Below are positions 15,910 through 24,784 of a stretch of DNA of 64,000 bases, in pieces; position 1 is the stretch's first letter, and each line of letters starts with the position of its first letter. A program made the position numbers and the translations under genes. The DNA comes from Pseudomonas sp. BMS12 (GTDB taxonomy: Bacteria; Pseudomonadota; Gammaproteobacteria; Pseudomonadales; Pseudomonadaceae). The stretch is taken from assembly GCF_001592875.1 (NCBI RefSeq), contig NZ_LSOF01000004.1, forward strand, positions 100,421-164,420, given 5' to 3'. The notes beneath the pieces are model-generated. The model searched no databases. It was not told the DNA's origin and saw nothing but the letters and a program-made list of their open reading frames with translations.

Positions 15910-16013
15910 TCCCCTCTCCTTCCGGGAGAGGGGCCGGGGGTGAGGGATGCTCCTGGCAGCTGCGAGTTGCCGACAAGCCCCTCACCCTAGCCCTCCCCCA
16001 GGGGGAGAGGGGA
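15910..16013. repeat. Long imperfect inverted repeat between moxR and the VWA gene
   Basis: The 141-nt gap carries TCCCCTCTCC...GGGTGAGGG on the left and CCCTCACCCTAGCCCTC...GGAGAGGGGA on the right. The outer arms (15910-15919 and 16004-16013) and inner arms (about 15931-15946 and 15979-15994) pair, giving a long stem-loop in mRNA. This CCCTCACCC/GGAGAGGGG type of repeat is common between genes in proteobacteria. Confidence 0.7.
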
Positions 16014-16041
16014 TGTCCGCAACAAACTTGAGGGTGCAGCC

Positions 16042-17220
16042 ATGCTGCTCAACCTGTTCAATGAAATGCGCGCGGCCAAGGTGCCGGTGTCGGTACGCGA
16101 GCTGCTCGACCTGATCAACGCGCTGAAAAATCACGTGATCTTCGCCGATATGGACGAGTTCTACTTTCTCGCCCGCACGGTGATGGTCAAGGACGAGCGC
16201 CACTTCGACAAGTTCGACCGCGCCTTCGCCGCCTACTTCAAGGGCCTGGAAAAGCTCGACGACTTCCTCGAAGCCATGATCCCCGAGGACTGGCTGCGCA
16301 AGGAGTTCGAGAAACACCTGACCGACGAGGAACGCGCGCAGATCCAGTCCCTCGGTGGCCTGGACAAGCTGATCGAAGAATTCAAGAAGCGCCTCGAAGA
16401 GCAGAAGGAGCGCCACGAGGGCGGCAACAAGTGGATCGGCACCGGCGGCACCAGCCCATTCGGCTCCGGTGGCTACAACCCGGAAGGCATCCGCGTGGGC
16501 GATGCAGGCAAGCGCCAGGGCCGCGCCGTCAAGGTGTGGGACCAGCGCGAGTACAAGAACCTCGACGACCAGGTCGAACTGGGCACGCGCAACATCAAGG
16601 TGGCCCTGCGCCGCCTGCGCAAGTTCGCCCGTGAAGGCGCGGCGGAGGAATTCGACCTCGGCGGCACCATCGACCACACGGCCAAGGACGGTGGCCTGCT
16701 CAACATCCAGATGCGCCCGGAGCGGCGCAACACGGTGAAGCTGCTGTTGCTGTTCGACATCGGCGGCTCGATGGATGCGCATGTGAAGGTGTGCGAGGAG
16801 TTGTTCTCGGCCTGCAAGACCGAGTTCAAGCACCTGGAGTACTTCTACTTCCACAACTTCATCTACGAGAGCGTGTGGAAGAACAACCTGCGCCGCACCA
16901 GCGAGCGCTTCTCCACCCTCGACCTGCTGCACAAGTACGGTGCCGACTACAAGGTGATCTTCATCGGCGACGCCGCCATGGCGCCCTACGAAATCACCCA
17001 GGCCGGCGGCAGCGTCGAGCACTGGAACGAGGAGGCCGGCTATATCTGGATGAAGCGCTTCATGGAGAAGTACAAGAAGCTCATCTGGATCAACCCCTAC
17101 CCCAAGGACGCCTGGAACTACACCGCCTCCACCAACATCGTCCGCGAGCTGATCAACGATCAGATGCACCCGCTGACGCTGCGCGGACTGGAAGAAGGGA
17201 TGCGCTTCCTCTCCAAATAA
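16042..17220 (+). CDS. VWA domain (CoxE-like) protein, partner of MoxR ATPase
   Basis: 392 residues. The N-terminal two thirds are helical and charged, with EEFKKRLEEQKERHEGGN and a Gly-rich GTGGTSPFGSGGYNPEG linker. The C-terminal VWA domain begins VKLLLLFDIGGSMDAHVKV; the metal-site motif is DIGGS rather than the usual DxSxS. The ending INPYPKDAWNYTAST is also conserved in this group. VWA proteins of this type work with MoxR ATPases to mature metal enzymes. The start has an AGGG site 7 nt upstream. It is likely cotranscribed with moxR despite the intervening repeat. Confidence 0.87.
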   Translation: MLLNLFNEMRAAKVPVSVRELLDLINALKNHVIFADMDEFYFLARTVMVKDERHFDKFDRAFAAYFKGLEKLDDFLEAMIPEDWLRKEFEKHLTDEERAQIQSLGGLDKLIEEFKKRLEEQKERHEGGNKWIGTGGTSPFGSGGYNPEGIRVGDAGKRQGRAVKVWDQREYKNLDDQVELGTRNIKVALRRLRKFAREGAAEEFDLGGTIDHTAKDGGLLNIQMRPERRNTVKLLLLFDIGGSMDAHVKVCEELFSACKTEFKHLEYFYFHNFIYESVWKNNLRRTSERFSTLDLLHKYGADYKVIFIGDAAMAPYEITQAGGSVEHWNEEAGYIWMKRFMEKYKKLIWINPYPKDAWNYTASTNIVRELINDQMHPLTLRGLEEGMRFLSK

Positions 17221-17222
17221 CC

Positions 17223-17242
17223 AACGGGCCTACGGGCCCGTT
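17223..17242 (+). terminator. Hairpin terminator after the VWA gene
   Basis: AACGGGCC (17223-17230) pairs perfectly with GGCCCGTT (17235-17242) around a TACG tetraloop and is followed by CTGCTTTG, a weak T-tract. It begins 2 nt after the VWA stop. Confidence 0.65.
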
Positions 17243-17299
17243 CTGCTTTGCGGCGCAAGCGGTTAGGCTTGCCCGGGTATTGGCGCAACGAGCATCCCC

Positions 17300-17794
17300 A
17301 TGAACGACCTTTCCCTACAGGACGCCGCCGCCCCGGACGGCGTCTGCTTTGGCTGCGGCAGCCGCAATCCACACGGCCTGCACGTCAAGAGCCACTGGCA
17401 CGAAGACGGCATCCATGTGGTCGCCGAGCACCTGCCCGACCCCATGCACTGCGGCTGGCCCAACCTGGTCTACGGCGGCCTGCTGGCCATGCTGGTCGAC
17501 TGCCATTCGAACTGGACGGCGATGGCCTACCACTACCGCACCGAGGGTCGTGAACCCGGCAGCCTGCCGCGCATCGAGTGCGTCACCGGCAACCTGGGTC
17601 TCAAGTTCATCAAGCCGACACCCATGGGCGTACCCCTGCGCCTGAGCGCGCGGGTGGATGGCGAGGTCGGGCGCAAATCCCGGGTGATTTGCGAGATTTA
17701 CGCCGGCGACCAGCTGACTGCCATCGGTGATTCCGTCTTCGTGCGGGTGGACACCAGTCAACTGGCTGCTGCCGCCCATAGCCGCGAGGCCTAA
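17300..17794 (+). CDS. PaaI-like hotdog-fold thioesterase
   Basis: 164 residues. The segment CFGCGSRNPHGLHVKSHW at the N-terminus and HCGWPNLVYGGLLAMLVDCH in the middle are typical of the 4HBT/PaaI group; the VYGG turn and the Asp-Cys-His helix form the active-site region. The family hydrolyses acyl-CoA or similar thioesters, but the substrate here cannot be told. No ribosome site stronger than GAG is seen. It stands alone, with a terminator upstream and a convergent SDR gene downstream. Confidence 0.83.
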   Translation: MNDLSLQDAAAPDGVCFGCGSRNPHGLHVKSHWHEDGIHVVAEHLPDPMHCGWPNLVYGGLLAMLVDCHSNWTAMAYHYRTEGREPGSLPRIECVTGNLGLKFIKPTPMGVPLRLSARVDGEVGRKSRVICEIYAGDQLTAIGDSVFVRVDTSQLAAAAHSREA

Positions 17795-17822
17795 GGGCAG
17801 CGGCCACCACCTACCACAGCAA

Positions 17823-18683
17823 TCAGCTGTCCAGGCGCTGCACGTTACCCGGATCGATATCGGCACTCCCCTGTTCGGCCCGCTCGCGGGCCAGGCGCGC
17901 ACCTTCGGCGGCGGTCAGAGCAAACAGGCGCTCCGGATCGGCCACACGTAACTGCAAGGCCATCTTCTCGGTACCTTCGGCAACGTCGATGGTGTGCTGC
18001 CCGGCCAGCAAACCGGCGATGATGCGCTGCGCGGCCTCCTCGGCCGGCATGCCGTTGTCGATATTGACGTCGCTGCGGCCACGACGCTGGCCGTCGCCGC
18101 CCAGGGCGTTGGTCGCCACCCCGGTGCGCACCGAGCCTGGCAGAATTACGCTGACGCCGATGCCATGGGCCTGCTCGACTTCGGCACGCAGCGCCTCGAA
18201 ATAGCCGATCACGGCATGCTTGGCACCACAGTAGCCAGTACGTAGCGGCGCGCCGACCTTGCCGGCCACGGAGCTGACCACGGCCAGCTGACCGCCACCA
18301 GCGGCAACCATGCGCGGCAGCAGCAACTGGGTCAGCGCCACGGGGGCCAGGTAATCGACTTCCATGAGCTGGCGATAGACCTCGAAGCTGGTATCCAGCG
18401 CCAGGCTGCGCTGGCTGATGCCGGCGTTGTTGATCAGGCAGTCGATGCGACCCTGCCAGCCCCAGGCCTGCTCCACCACGTCAGCCAGCATCGCGTAGTC
18501 GGTAGTTTCGAAAGGCAGCACCAGGCTGCGCTCTGGCGCCTGCGCGGCGACCGCCTGCAGCGCGTCCGCCCGCCGGCCGGAGAGCACGACCCAGGCTCCC
18601 TGCTGCAACAGCGCACGCGCCAATGCCTCACCGATACCCGACGAGGCGCCGGTAATCCAGACCACTTGCTTGTCGAACGTCAT
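17823..18683 (-). CDS. Short-chain dehydrogenase/reductase
   Basis: 286 residues. The NAD(P)-binding motif TGASSGIG sits at the N-terminus, NNAG follows at about residue 90, and the active-site Ser and YxxxK (GYCGAKHAV) are in place, so all catalytic residues are present. The long C-terminus (about residues 200-286) is typical of the DHRS7/YdfG-like SDRs. The substrate is unknown. The ATG at 18683 has an AGAGGG site 7 nt upstream; a TTG two codons further up is too close to that site. Confidence 0.88.
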   Translation of the reverse strand: MTFDKQVVWITGASSGIGEALARALLQQGAWVVLSGRRADALQAVAAQAPERSLVLPFETTDYAMLADVVEQAWGWQGRIDCLINNAGISQRSLALDTSFEVYRQLMEVDYLAPVALTQLLLPRMVAAGGGQLAVVSSVAGKVGAPLRTGYCGAKHAVIGYFEALRAEVEQAHGIGVSVILPGSVRTGVATNALGGDGQRRGRSDVNIDNGMPAEEAAQRIIAGLLAGQHTIDVAEGTEKMALQLRVADPERLFALTAAEGARLARERAEQGSADIDPGNVQRLDS

Positions 18684-18814
18684 GGGCAAACCCTCTTGTT
18701 GGTTTGCCCCAGGCTAGCCGCTGCACTGCGCGCCGCCCATGGCCCAGCGCGCCAAGCTGCTGGCCTCGGCTGGCCGGTAGCTGAACAAGGCTATGTACCG
18801 GTTGCATGTTGTCG

Positions 18815-18912
18815 CTGTGACGCTGCTTTAGCGGGGCGATTGGCACCCCGCTTTCGCCGCGATAGCGAGGCAACCAGGGTGTTGCCTGCATCGCGGCTAA
18901 AGCCGCTCCCAC
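18815..18912. repeat. REP-type inverted repeat cluster
   Basis: The 270-bp gap 18684-18953 holds no gene. At 18815-18912 there are REP-like inverted copies, including GCTTTAGCGGGGCGATTGGC and, at 18890-18912, ATCGCGGCTAAAGCCGCTCC with its usual CAC end. It lies upstream of the SDR gene and downstream of the DUF2937 gene on the same strand. Confidence 0.7.
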
Positions 18913-18953
18913 GAAGGGCTTCGAGGGCATCAATTCAACGGGGGTATCAACGG

Positions 18954-19487
18954 CTAGCGCCAGTGGCGTTTCTCGTAGGCAATGGCTTTGTGCTTGCGCC
19001 CGATACCGAACGTCCAGCCGATGCCCAGCGCCAGCAACTCCACCAGCCAGGCCAGCAGGAGTGCAACGCCCAGGCCCCAGGCGATGGCTTGCGGCGCCAG
19101 CAGCACCTGGTAGCTATAGGCATCCAGGGTTTCCTGCAGCAGCACCGGATCGGCTCCCGTGGCCAGGTGTAGCACCTGGCCATACCAGGGGCCCTGCATG
19201 GCCAGCCACTCGGCCTCCAGCAACTCGGAACGGCTGACCAGATGCGCAACGCTCTCGGCATCGCTGCGCATTACATCGTCGGTGCTGGCACGGTAGTGGG
19301 CAACCAAGGCATTGAGATCGCCATTGAAGAAACGCGCGGCCGTTTCGCGAAAGCCCAGCAGGCTCTGCTCGGACTCGGCGCGATGGGCATCCACCCGCTT
19401 GGCGTAGTCGTCGATGAACCCCGGTACCTGCACACCGACCAGCAGACCGAAGGCGAACACCAGCAAACGCAAGTAGCCTCGAAACAT
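18954..19487 (-). CDS. DUF2937 family membrane protein
   Basis: 177 residues. TM1 lies near the N-terminus (YLRLLVFAFGLLVGVQVPGF) and a second membrane segment near the C-terminus (AIAWGLGVALLLAWLVELLA). The stretch between them is a soluble helical domain rich in Glu, Arg and His, probably periplasmic. The FIDDYAKRVDAHRAES pattern marks DUF2937. Function is unknown. The ATG at 19487 is 2 nt after the upstream gene's stop, so translation is probably coupled. Confidence 0.78.
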   Translation of the reverse strand: MFRGYLRLLVFAFGLLVGVQVPGFIDDYAKRVDAHRAESEQSLLGFRETAARFFNGDLNALVAHYRASTDDVMRSDAESVAHLVSRSELLEAEWLAMQGPWYGQVLHLATGADPVLLQETLDAYSYQVLLAPQAIAWGLGVALLLAWLVELLALGIGWTFGIGRKHKAIAYEKRHWR

Positions 19488-19489
19488 CC

Positions 19490-20269
19490 TCAATCCCCCA
19501 TCTGCCCGTGGGCGATGCGCTCACCACGCCGCCACAGGCTCCATTGTCCCGGCTGAAACAGGTTCCAGCGCTCGTTGTCGGTCAACGGCTCGGTAGCGAT
19601 CACCGTGACCACGTCATTCGGCGTGGTTTCCGCCTGGAAGTCCACGGTCACATCCACATCCTTCAGGCTGGCCGGGCCAAATGGCGCGCGGCGAGTAATC
19701 TGCGCCAGCTTGGTCGAGCAGAAGCAGAACAACCAGTCGCCGTCGCTGAGCAGGCAATTGAACACGCCCTTGCCGCGATACTCCTGGGCCGCCTGCACCA
19801 GCACCGGCAGCAGTACTTCAGCCGGCACCGGCTCGGGAAAGGCGCTGCGTACCCGGTTGAGCAAGTCGCAGAACGCCGCCTCGCTGTCGGTATCACCGAC
19901 CGGGCGGTAGAAATCGAAGCCCGGCGTGAAACCGACCAGCTGGCCATTGTGGGCGAAGCACCAGTTGCGCCCCCACAGCTCGCGCACGAAAGGATGGGTA
20001 TTGGCCAGGCAGACCTTGCCGACGTTGGCCTGGCGGATATGGCCGATCACCGTCTCGCTCTTGATCGGATAACGCTGCACCAGGCGCGCCACCTCGGAGT
20101 CGACGCTGGCCGTCGGGTCCTGGAACAGACGCAGGCCGCGCCCCTCGTAGAAGGCGATGCCCCAGCCGTCACGGTGTGGGCCACTACCGCCACCGCGCTG
20201 CATCAGCCCGGTGAAGCTGAAGACGATATCGGTAGGCACGTTGGCACTCATGCCGAGCAGCTCACACAT
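19490..20269 (-). CDS. Class II glutamine amidotransferase (YafJ-like)
   Basis: 259 residues. The N-terminal nucleophile Cys2 (MCELLGMSANVPTDI) would be exposed after removal of Met. The other Ntn-type features follow: RDGWGIAFYEG, GHIRQANVG, NTHPFVRELWGRNWCFAHNG and the DTDSEAAFC loop. The family hydrolyses glutamine for an unknown acceptor or acts as a stand-alone amidase. It sits between the HIT-family gene (3 nt gap upstream) and DUF2937, forming a tight minus-strand operon. Confidence 0.9.
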   Translation of the reverse strand: MCELLGMSANVPTDIVFSFTGLMQRGGGSGPHRDGWGIAFYEGRGLRLFQDPTASVDSEVARLVQRYPIKSETVIGHIRQANVGKVCLANTHPFVRELWGRNWCFAHNGQLVGFTPGFDFYRPVGDTDSEAAFCDLLNRVRSAFPEPVPAEVLLPVLVQAAQEYRGKGVFNCLLSDGDWLFCFCSTKLAQITRRAPFGPASLKDVDVTVDFQAETTPNDVVTVIATEPLTDNERWNLFQPGQWSLWRRGERIAHGQMGD

Positions 20270-20272
20270 GCT

Positions 20273-20716
20273 TCAGACCTCCGCCAGCGCCGCGCGCAGG
20301 CGTTCGGCCTCACGCGCCAGGCGTGCTTCCAGGCGCTGGCGGCCAAACGGCAGAAAGCGCGTGAGAATGCGCCAGCACAACATTGGCAGGTCGCCACGAC
20401 GTCGCGGAATCAGATGCAGGTGCAAATGGGGGACGTGCTGGTTGGCGACGGGCCCGTCGTTGAGCAGCAGGTTGAGGCCCAGCACACTCGGATCGCTGCG
20501 ATACAGGGCACGCGCCACACGGTCGGCCAGCGTCAGCAGAACCTGCCGCGGTGCCGCTGGCAAATCCGCAAGAAAGGGGGCATGACCCTTGGCGACTATC
20601 AGAAGGTGGCTGGGGCGCAACGGGAAGATGTCCAGCAGCACGAGGAAGTGCTCGTCCTGGTGCAGGATATGAGCCGGCTGTTGGCCGTCGGCGATGGCGC
20701 AAAACACGCAGGTCAT
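20273..20716 (-). CDS. HIT-family hydrolase
   Basis: 147 residues beginning MTCVFCAIADGQQPAHI. The histidine triad is HVPHLHLHLIPR, preceded by LLLNDGPVANQ. HIT proteins hydrolyse dinucleotides or nucleoside phosphoramidates. The N-terminal CxxC (CVFC) is common in bacterial members. The ATG at 20716 has an AAGGAG site. The C-terminal 40 residues are basic and helical. Confidence 0.88.
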   Translation of the reverse strand: MTCVFCAIADGQQPAHILHQDEHFLVLLDIFPLRPSHLLIVAKGHAPFLADLPAAPRQVLLTLADRVARALYRSDPSVLGLNLLLNDGPVANQHVPHLHLHLIPRRRGDLPMLCWRILTRFLPFGRQRLEARLAREAERLRAALAEV

Positions 20717-20792
20717 GGGCTCTCCTTGGCGACTCGCAGCATGCTGAACGCCTGCGCCAGCATCTGCAACCGGCGCATCGCACGAACTCAGG

Positions 20793-21278
20793 TCAGAGGC
20801 GTGGTTCGATCCGCAGGCGGCGCTCGCCCTGGGCGCCCATGCGGGTATCGGCTTCGTCGTAACGCTCGTCACGGCTCATCAGTTCGCGCAGGGTCGGTTC
20901 GTCCTCCTCCGCAACCGCCGCTGCAGCAGGAGCGCGACGCGCCTGCCACCAGCGTTCGACCGGCCAGCGCAATGCGCAGAAAGCCAGCCACACGGCAAAG
21001 GCGATAGCGCCGTAGATCGCCAGATCGGCAACCGCACGCCAGGCGTTGTTGCCGACCTTGAACAGCAGGTCCAGCGCAGTGATGGCGATGGCCGGGGCGA
21101 ACAGCTCCTTGGCCGGATCGACGATGGTCGGCGTCAGCAGCAGCACGGCGACCAGCACGCGCAGGGGCTCGCGCAACCAGCGCCACATCCAGCCGGTCAT
21201 GCGGCACCACACCAGTAAGCAGCCCAGCGCGGCAATAGCGTAGGCGGCCCAGGCAAGCAGATAGTCTTGTTCGGTCAT
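20793..21278 (-). CDS. Conserved membrane protein of unknown function
   Basis: 161 residues, starting MTEQDYLLAWAAYAIAALGC. Three hydrophobic segments are visible (about residues 7-25, 37-50 and 85-105), followed by an Ala/Glu-rich cytoplasmic tail with EPTLRELMSRDERYDEADTR. I do not recognise a characterised family, though proteins like this are common in pseudomonads. It precedes the HIT gene on the same strand by 76 nt and is divergent from ptrB. Confidence 0.72.
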   Translation of the reverse strand: MTEQDYLLAWAAYAIAALGCLLVWCRMTGWMWRWLREPLRVLVAVLLLTPTIVDPAKELFAPAIAITALDLLFKVGNNAWRAVADLAIYGAIAFAVWLAFCALRWPVERWWQARRAPAAAAVAEEDEPTLRELMSRDERYDEADTRMGAQGERRLRIEPRL

Positions 21279-21373
21279 GGTGTTTCGTGGCTTGGCCGGC
21301 AAAGGGGCGCTTATGATAACGGCTTTTGCGCGACCTGCGCCTCCCCGTGGTCGCCCCGCAGCCGAGAACCACC

Positions 21374-23410
21374 ATGACCGATGCCCCGATGGCCCGCCGC
21401 GAGACCGGCACCGACCCTTACCGCTGGCTGGAACAACGCGACAGCGACGAGGTGCTAGCGCATCTGCAGGCCGAGAACGCCTACCTCGAAGCGCAACTGG
21501 CCGAACAGGCCGAGATGCGCGAAACGCTGTTTCAGGAGATCAAAGGGCGCATTCGCGAGACCGACCTGTCGCTGCCGACGCCTTGGGGCCCTTGGCTGTA
21601 CTACCAGCGCACTACCGCCGGCGACGAATACCCAAGGCATTACCGCTGCCCGCGTCCGGCCGACGGCTCACTGATGGTGGACGAAAGTGCCGAGCAACTG
21701 CTGCTCGACCCCAACGCCCTGGCCGGCGGCGGCTACCTGGCCCTCGGCGCCTTCACCGTCAGCCCCGACCACCGCCTGCTCGGTTACAGCCTGGATACCG
21801 CCGGCGACGAGATCTATCGCCTGTTCGTCAAAAACCTGGAAAGCGGCGCGGTCGACGAACTGCCCTTCGAGGACTGCGACGGCCAGATGACCTGGGCAAA
21901 CGACAATCAGACGCTGTTTTTCGTCACCCTGGACGACACTCATCGCCCGCACCGCCTATACCGCCACAAGCTTGGCAACAGCGCTGCCGCCCTGGTCTTC
22001 GAGGAGGCCGACGGCCGCTTCTTCCTCAGCTGCTACCGCAGCAGCTCCGAGCGCCAGCTGATCCTCAGCCTGGGCAGCAAGACCACCAGCGAAGCCTGGG
22101 TGCTGGACGCCGCCACGCCGCAGGGTGAATTCAGCTGCCTGGCACCGCGCCAGGAGGATCACGAATACGATGTCGACCACGGCCTGCTGGACGGCCAGTG
22201 GACCTGGTTCATCCGCAGCAACCAGGCCGGCATCAACTTCGCCCTGTATGTCGCGGACGAGGCCCAGCAGAGCCGCGAGCACTGGCGCGAGCTGATCGGC
22301 CATGATCCGCAACGCATGCTCGAAGGCGTCACCCTCAACCAGGAGGCCTTCGTCCTCAGCCTGCGCCAGGGCGGCCTGCCGATCATCGAGGTGCACCCGC
22401 GGGGCCTGCCGCCCTACCCCGTACAACTGCCGGACGCCGCCTACAGCCTGTACGTGCAGGACAGCCTGGAGTTCCACAGCCCGGCGATCCGCCTGCGCTA
22501 CGAGGCGCTGGGGCGCCCGGCCCAGGTACGCCAGCTGGACCTGGCCACGGGCGAACAGCAGGTGCTCAAACAAACCCCGGTGGAAGGCCCGTTCGACCCC
22601 GACGCCTACGAGAGCCGCCGCCTCTGGGCCACGGCAGCCGATGGCACGCAAGTGCCGATCAGCCTGGTGGCGCGCAAGGACGTGCTCAGCGCAGGCGCAC
22701 CCGCCCCGCTCTACCTGTATGGCTACGGCGCCTACGGCGAGAGCCTCGACCCCTGGTTCAGCCATGCGCGCCTGAGCCTGCTGGAGCGCGGCTTCGTTTT
22801 CGCCATCGCCCATGTGCGTGGTGGCGGCGAGCTGGGCGAGGCCTGGTACCGCGCCGGCAAGCTGGAGCACAAGCAGAATACCTTCGACGACTTCATCGCC
22901 TGCGCCGAACAACTGATCAGCGAAGGCCTGACCACCCCCGCGCAACTGGCCATCAGCGGCGGTAGCGCCGGCGGCCTGCTAATCGGCGCCGTGCTCAACC
23001 AGCGCCCGCAGCTGTTCGCGGCAGCCATTGCCGAGGTGCCCTTCGTCGACGTACTCAACACCATGCAGAACCCCGACCTGCCGCTGACCGTGACCGAGTA
23101 CGACGAGTGGGGCGATCCCAAGCAGCCCGAGGTGTACGAGCGCATCAAGGCCTATGCGCCCTACGAAAACGTGCGCACCCAGGCCTATCCCGCCATCCTC
23201 GCCGTGGCCGGCTACAACGACAGCCGCGTGCAGTACTGGGAAGCGGCCAAGTGGGTAGCACGCCTGCGCGAACTGAAGAGCGACGACAACCTGCTCCTGC
23301 TCAAGACCGACCTCGGTGCCGGCCACGGCGGCATGAGCGGCCGCTACCAGGCCCTCAAGGACGTGGCGCTGGAATACGCCTTTCTGTTCAAAGTGCTGGG
23401 AGTCCGTTGA
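21374..23410 (+). CDS. ptrB: Oligopeptidase B (S9A prolyl-oligopeptidase family)
   Basis: 678 residues. The N-terminal beta-propeller domain covers about 1-400 and the C-terminal alpha/beta-hydrolase domain follows. The nucleophile Ser is in SGGSAGGLLIGAV, the acid Asp in NDSRVQYWEAAKWVARL and the His in GAGHGGMSGR. The enzyme cleaves short peptides after Arg or Lys in the cytoplasm. The start MTDAPMARRETGTDPYRWLE fits the family, including the conserved DPYRWLE. The next gene begins within the stop codon (TGATG). Confidence 0.92.
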   Translation: MTDAPMARRETGTDPYRWLEQRDSDEVLAHLQAENAYLEAQLAEQAEMRETLFQEIKGRIRETDLSLPTPWGPWLYYQRTTAGDEYPRHYRCPRPADGSLMVDESAEQLLLDPNALAGGGYLALGAFTVSPDHRLLGYSLDTAGDEIYRLFVKNLESGAVDELPFEDCDGQMTWANDNQTLFFVTLDDTHRPHRLYRHKLGNSAAALVFEEADGRFFLSCYRSSSERQLILSLGSKTTSEAWVLDAATPQGEFSCLAPRQEDHEYDVDHGLLDGQWTWFIRSNQAGINFALYVADEAQQSREHWRELIGHDPQRMLEGVTLNQEAFVLSLRQGGLPIIEVHPRGLPPYPVQLPDAAYSLYVQDSLEFHSPAIRLRYEALGRPAQVRQLDLATGEQQVLKQTPVEGPFDPDAYESRRLWATAADGTQVPISLVARKDVLSAGAPAPLYLYGYGAYGESLDPWFSHARLSLLERGFVFAIAHVRGGGELGEAWYRAGKLEHKQNTFDDFIACAEQLISEGLTTPAQLAISGGSAGGLLIGAVLNQRPQLFAAAIAEVPFVDVLNTMQNPDLPLTVTEYDEWGDPKQPEVYERIKAYAPYENVRTQAYPAILAVAGYNDSRVQYWEAAKWVARLRELKSDDNLLLLKTDLGAGHGGMSGRYQALKDVALEYAFLFKVLGVR

Positions 23411-24777
23411 TGCAGCGCTTTCTCTACCGCTGGCTGCTACTGGTCGGCCTGGGGCATGTGGCGCTGGGCATCGCCCTGGCCTTCTCCGCTCATCTTTCGC
23501 TCACCCAGCCGTACTTCGACTACCTCTACGCCAGCGTCTCAAGCTCGCCCGCTTCGGCCGAGCACCAGACGCTGCTGCGCACCATGGTCGGTCTGTTCGG
23601 ACCGACCGTGGCAAGCTGGGGGCTGCTGTTCTGCGGCCTGATCTACCTTTACCGCCAGCACGGCTCGCCCGTGATCAAACCGCTGATATTCGCCGCACTG
23701 CTGGTCTGGTGTGTGCTCGACAGCAGCATTTCCCTTTATTTCGGCCTGCATCTGCACGCCTACCTGAATGCATCGGCCGCACTGTCCATCGCCATTCCCC
23801 TGTTCTTTCTGCGCCCCTGCAATCGCTCAGCGCAAAGGGTTTTCCAGCTGAGCTACAACGCCGAGCGCCGCCTGCGGGTGCTGCTCACGGGCGGCAGCGG
23901 CTTTATCGGCAGCCCGCTGGCCAGCGCCCTGAGCCAAGCCGGGCACGAGGTGCTGATACTGACTCGCAACCCTGCCAACCTCGGCAATATCCAGGGTCGG
24001 GTGACCTGCCTCACCAGCCTCGAGCAGATCGCTGACGACGAGCGCATCGACTGCATCATCAACCTGGCCGGCGAGCCCCTTGCCGGGCAACGCTGGAGCG
24101 CCGCCCGCAAGCAGCGCTTCCTCGACAGTCGGCTACAGGTCACCGACCAGCTGCTGCAGCTGGTACGGCGCCTGGAACAGCGCCCAGAGGCAATGCTCAG
24201 CGGCTCGGCCGTGGGCTACTACGGGCACTGGCAGGACGAGCCGCTCGACGAGAACAGCGCACCTCGCGACTGTTTCTCCCACCAGCTTTGCGCCCAATGG
24301 GAAGCGCGCGCGCGGCAGATGGAAAGCCTGGGCGTGCGCGTCTGCCTGTTGCGCATAGGCATAGTGCTCGGCCAGGGCGGTGGCCCGTTGGCGGAACTGC
24401 GGCGGCCCTTCGAGCTGGGTATCGCCAGCCAACTGGGCACTGGCGGCCAGTGGATGCCCTGGATTCACCTGCAGGATGTGCTGGATATCTGCGCCATGCT
24501 CATGACCTCGCCGCAGATCAGCGGCGCGGTCAACCTCAGCGCCCCCGCACCGGTGACCAACGCCGAATTCTGCCAGGCCATGCAGCGCCAGCTGCCCCGC
24601 GCCCGCCTCAAGGTAAGGGTGCCGGCCTGGCTGGTTCGCCTGCTGCTGGGGGAAATGGCCGACGAAGTGCTGCTCAGCGGCCAGCGGGTTCTGCCGAGCA
24701 AACTCCTGGAGCATGGCTACCGGTTTCACTATCCGGCGCTCGACGACGCTCTTGGCCAGCTAATGCCATCTCGCTAG
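23410..24777 (+). CDS. TIGR01777 epimerase/SDR39U1-like protein with N-terminal membrane domain
   Basis: 455 residues, about 150 longer than the usual TIGR01777 protein. Residues 1-135 hold four probable transmembrane helices. The Rossmann domain starts near 155 with RVLLTGGSGFIGSPLASAL. The family markers INLAGEPLAGQRWSAARKQ, SGSAVGYYG, RIGIVLGQGGGPL and PWIHLQDVLDI are all present. This NAD-binding family (SulA/YfcH-like) has no firm biochemical role. The ATG overlaps the ptrB stop, so the two are coupled. The join is in one continuous frame with no sign of assembly error. Confidence 0.86.
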   Translation: MQRFLYRWLLLVGLGHVALGIALAFSAHLSLTQPYFDYLYASVSSSPASAEHQTLLRTMVGLFGPTVASWGLLFCGLIYLYRQHGSPVIKPLIFAALLVWCVLDSSISLYFGLHLHAYLNASAALSIAIPLFFLRPCNRSAQRVFQLSYNAERRLRVLLTGGSGFIGSPLASALSQAGHEVLILTRNPANLGNIQGRVTCLTSLEQIADDERIDCIINLAGEPLAGQRWSAARKQRFLDSRLQVTDQLLQLVRRLEQRPEAMLSGSAVGYYGHWQDEPLDENSAPRDCFSHQLCAQWEARARQMESLGVRVCLLRIGIVLGQGGGPLAELRRPFELGIASQLGTGGQWMPWIHLQDVLDICAMLMTSPQISGAVNLSAPAPVTNAEFCQAMQRQLPRARLKVRVPAWLVRLLLGEMADEVLLSGQRVLPSKLLEHGYRFHYPALDDALGQLMPSR

Positions 24778-24784
24778 GCAGGCC

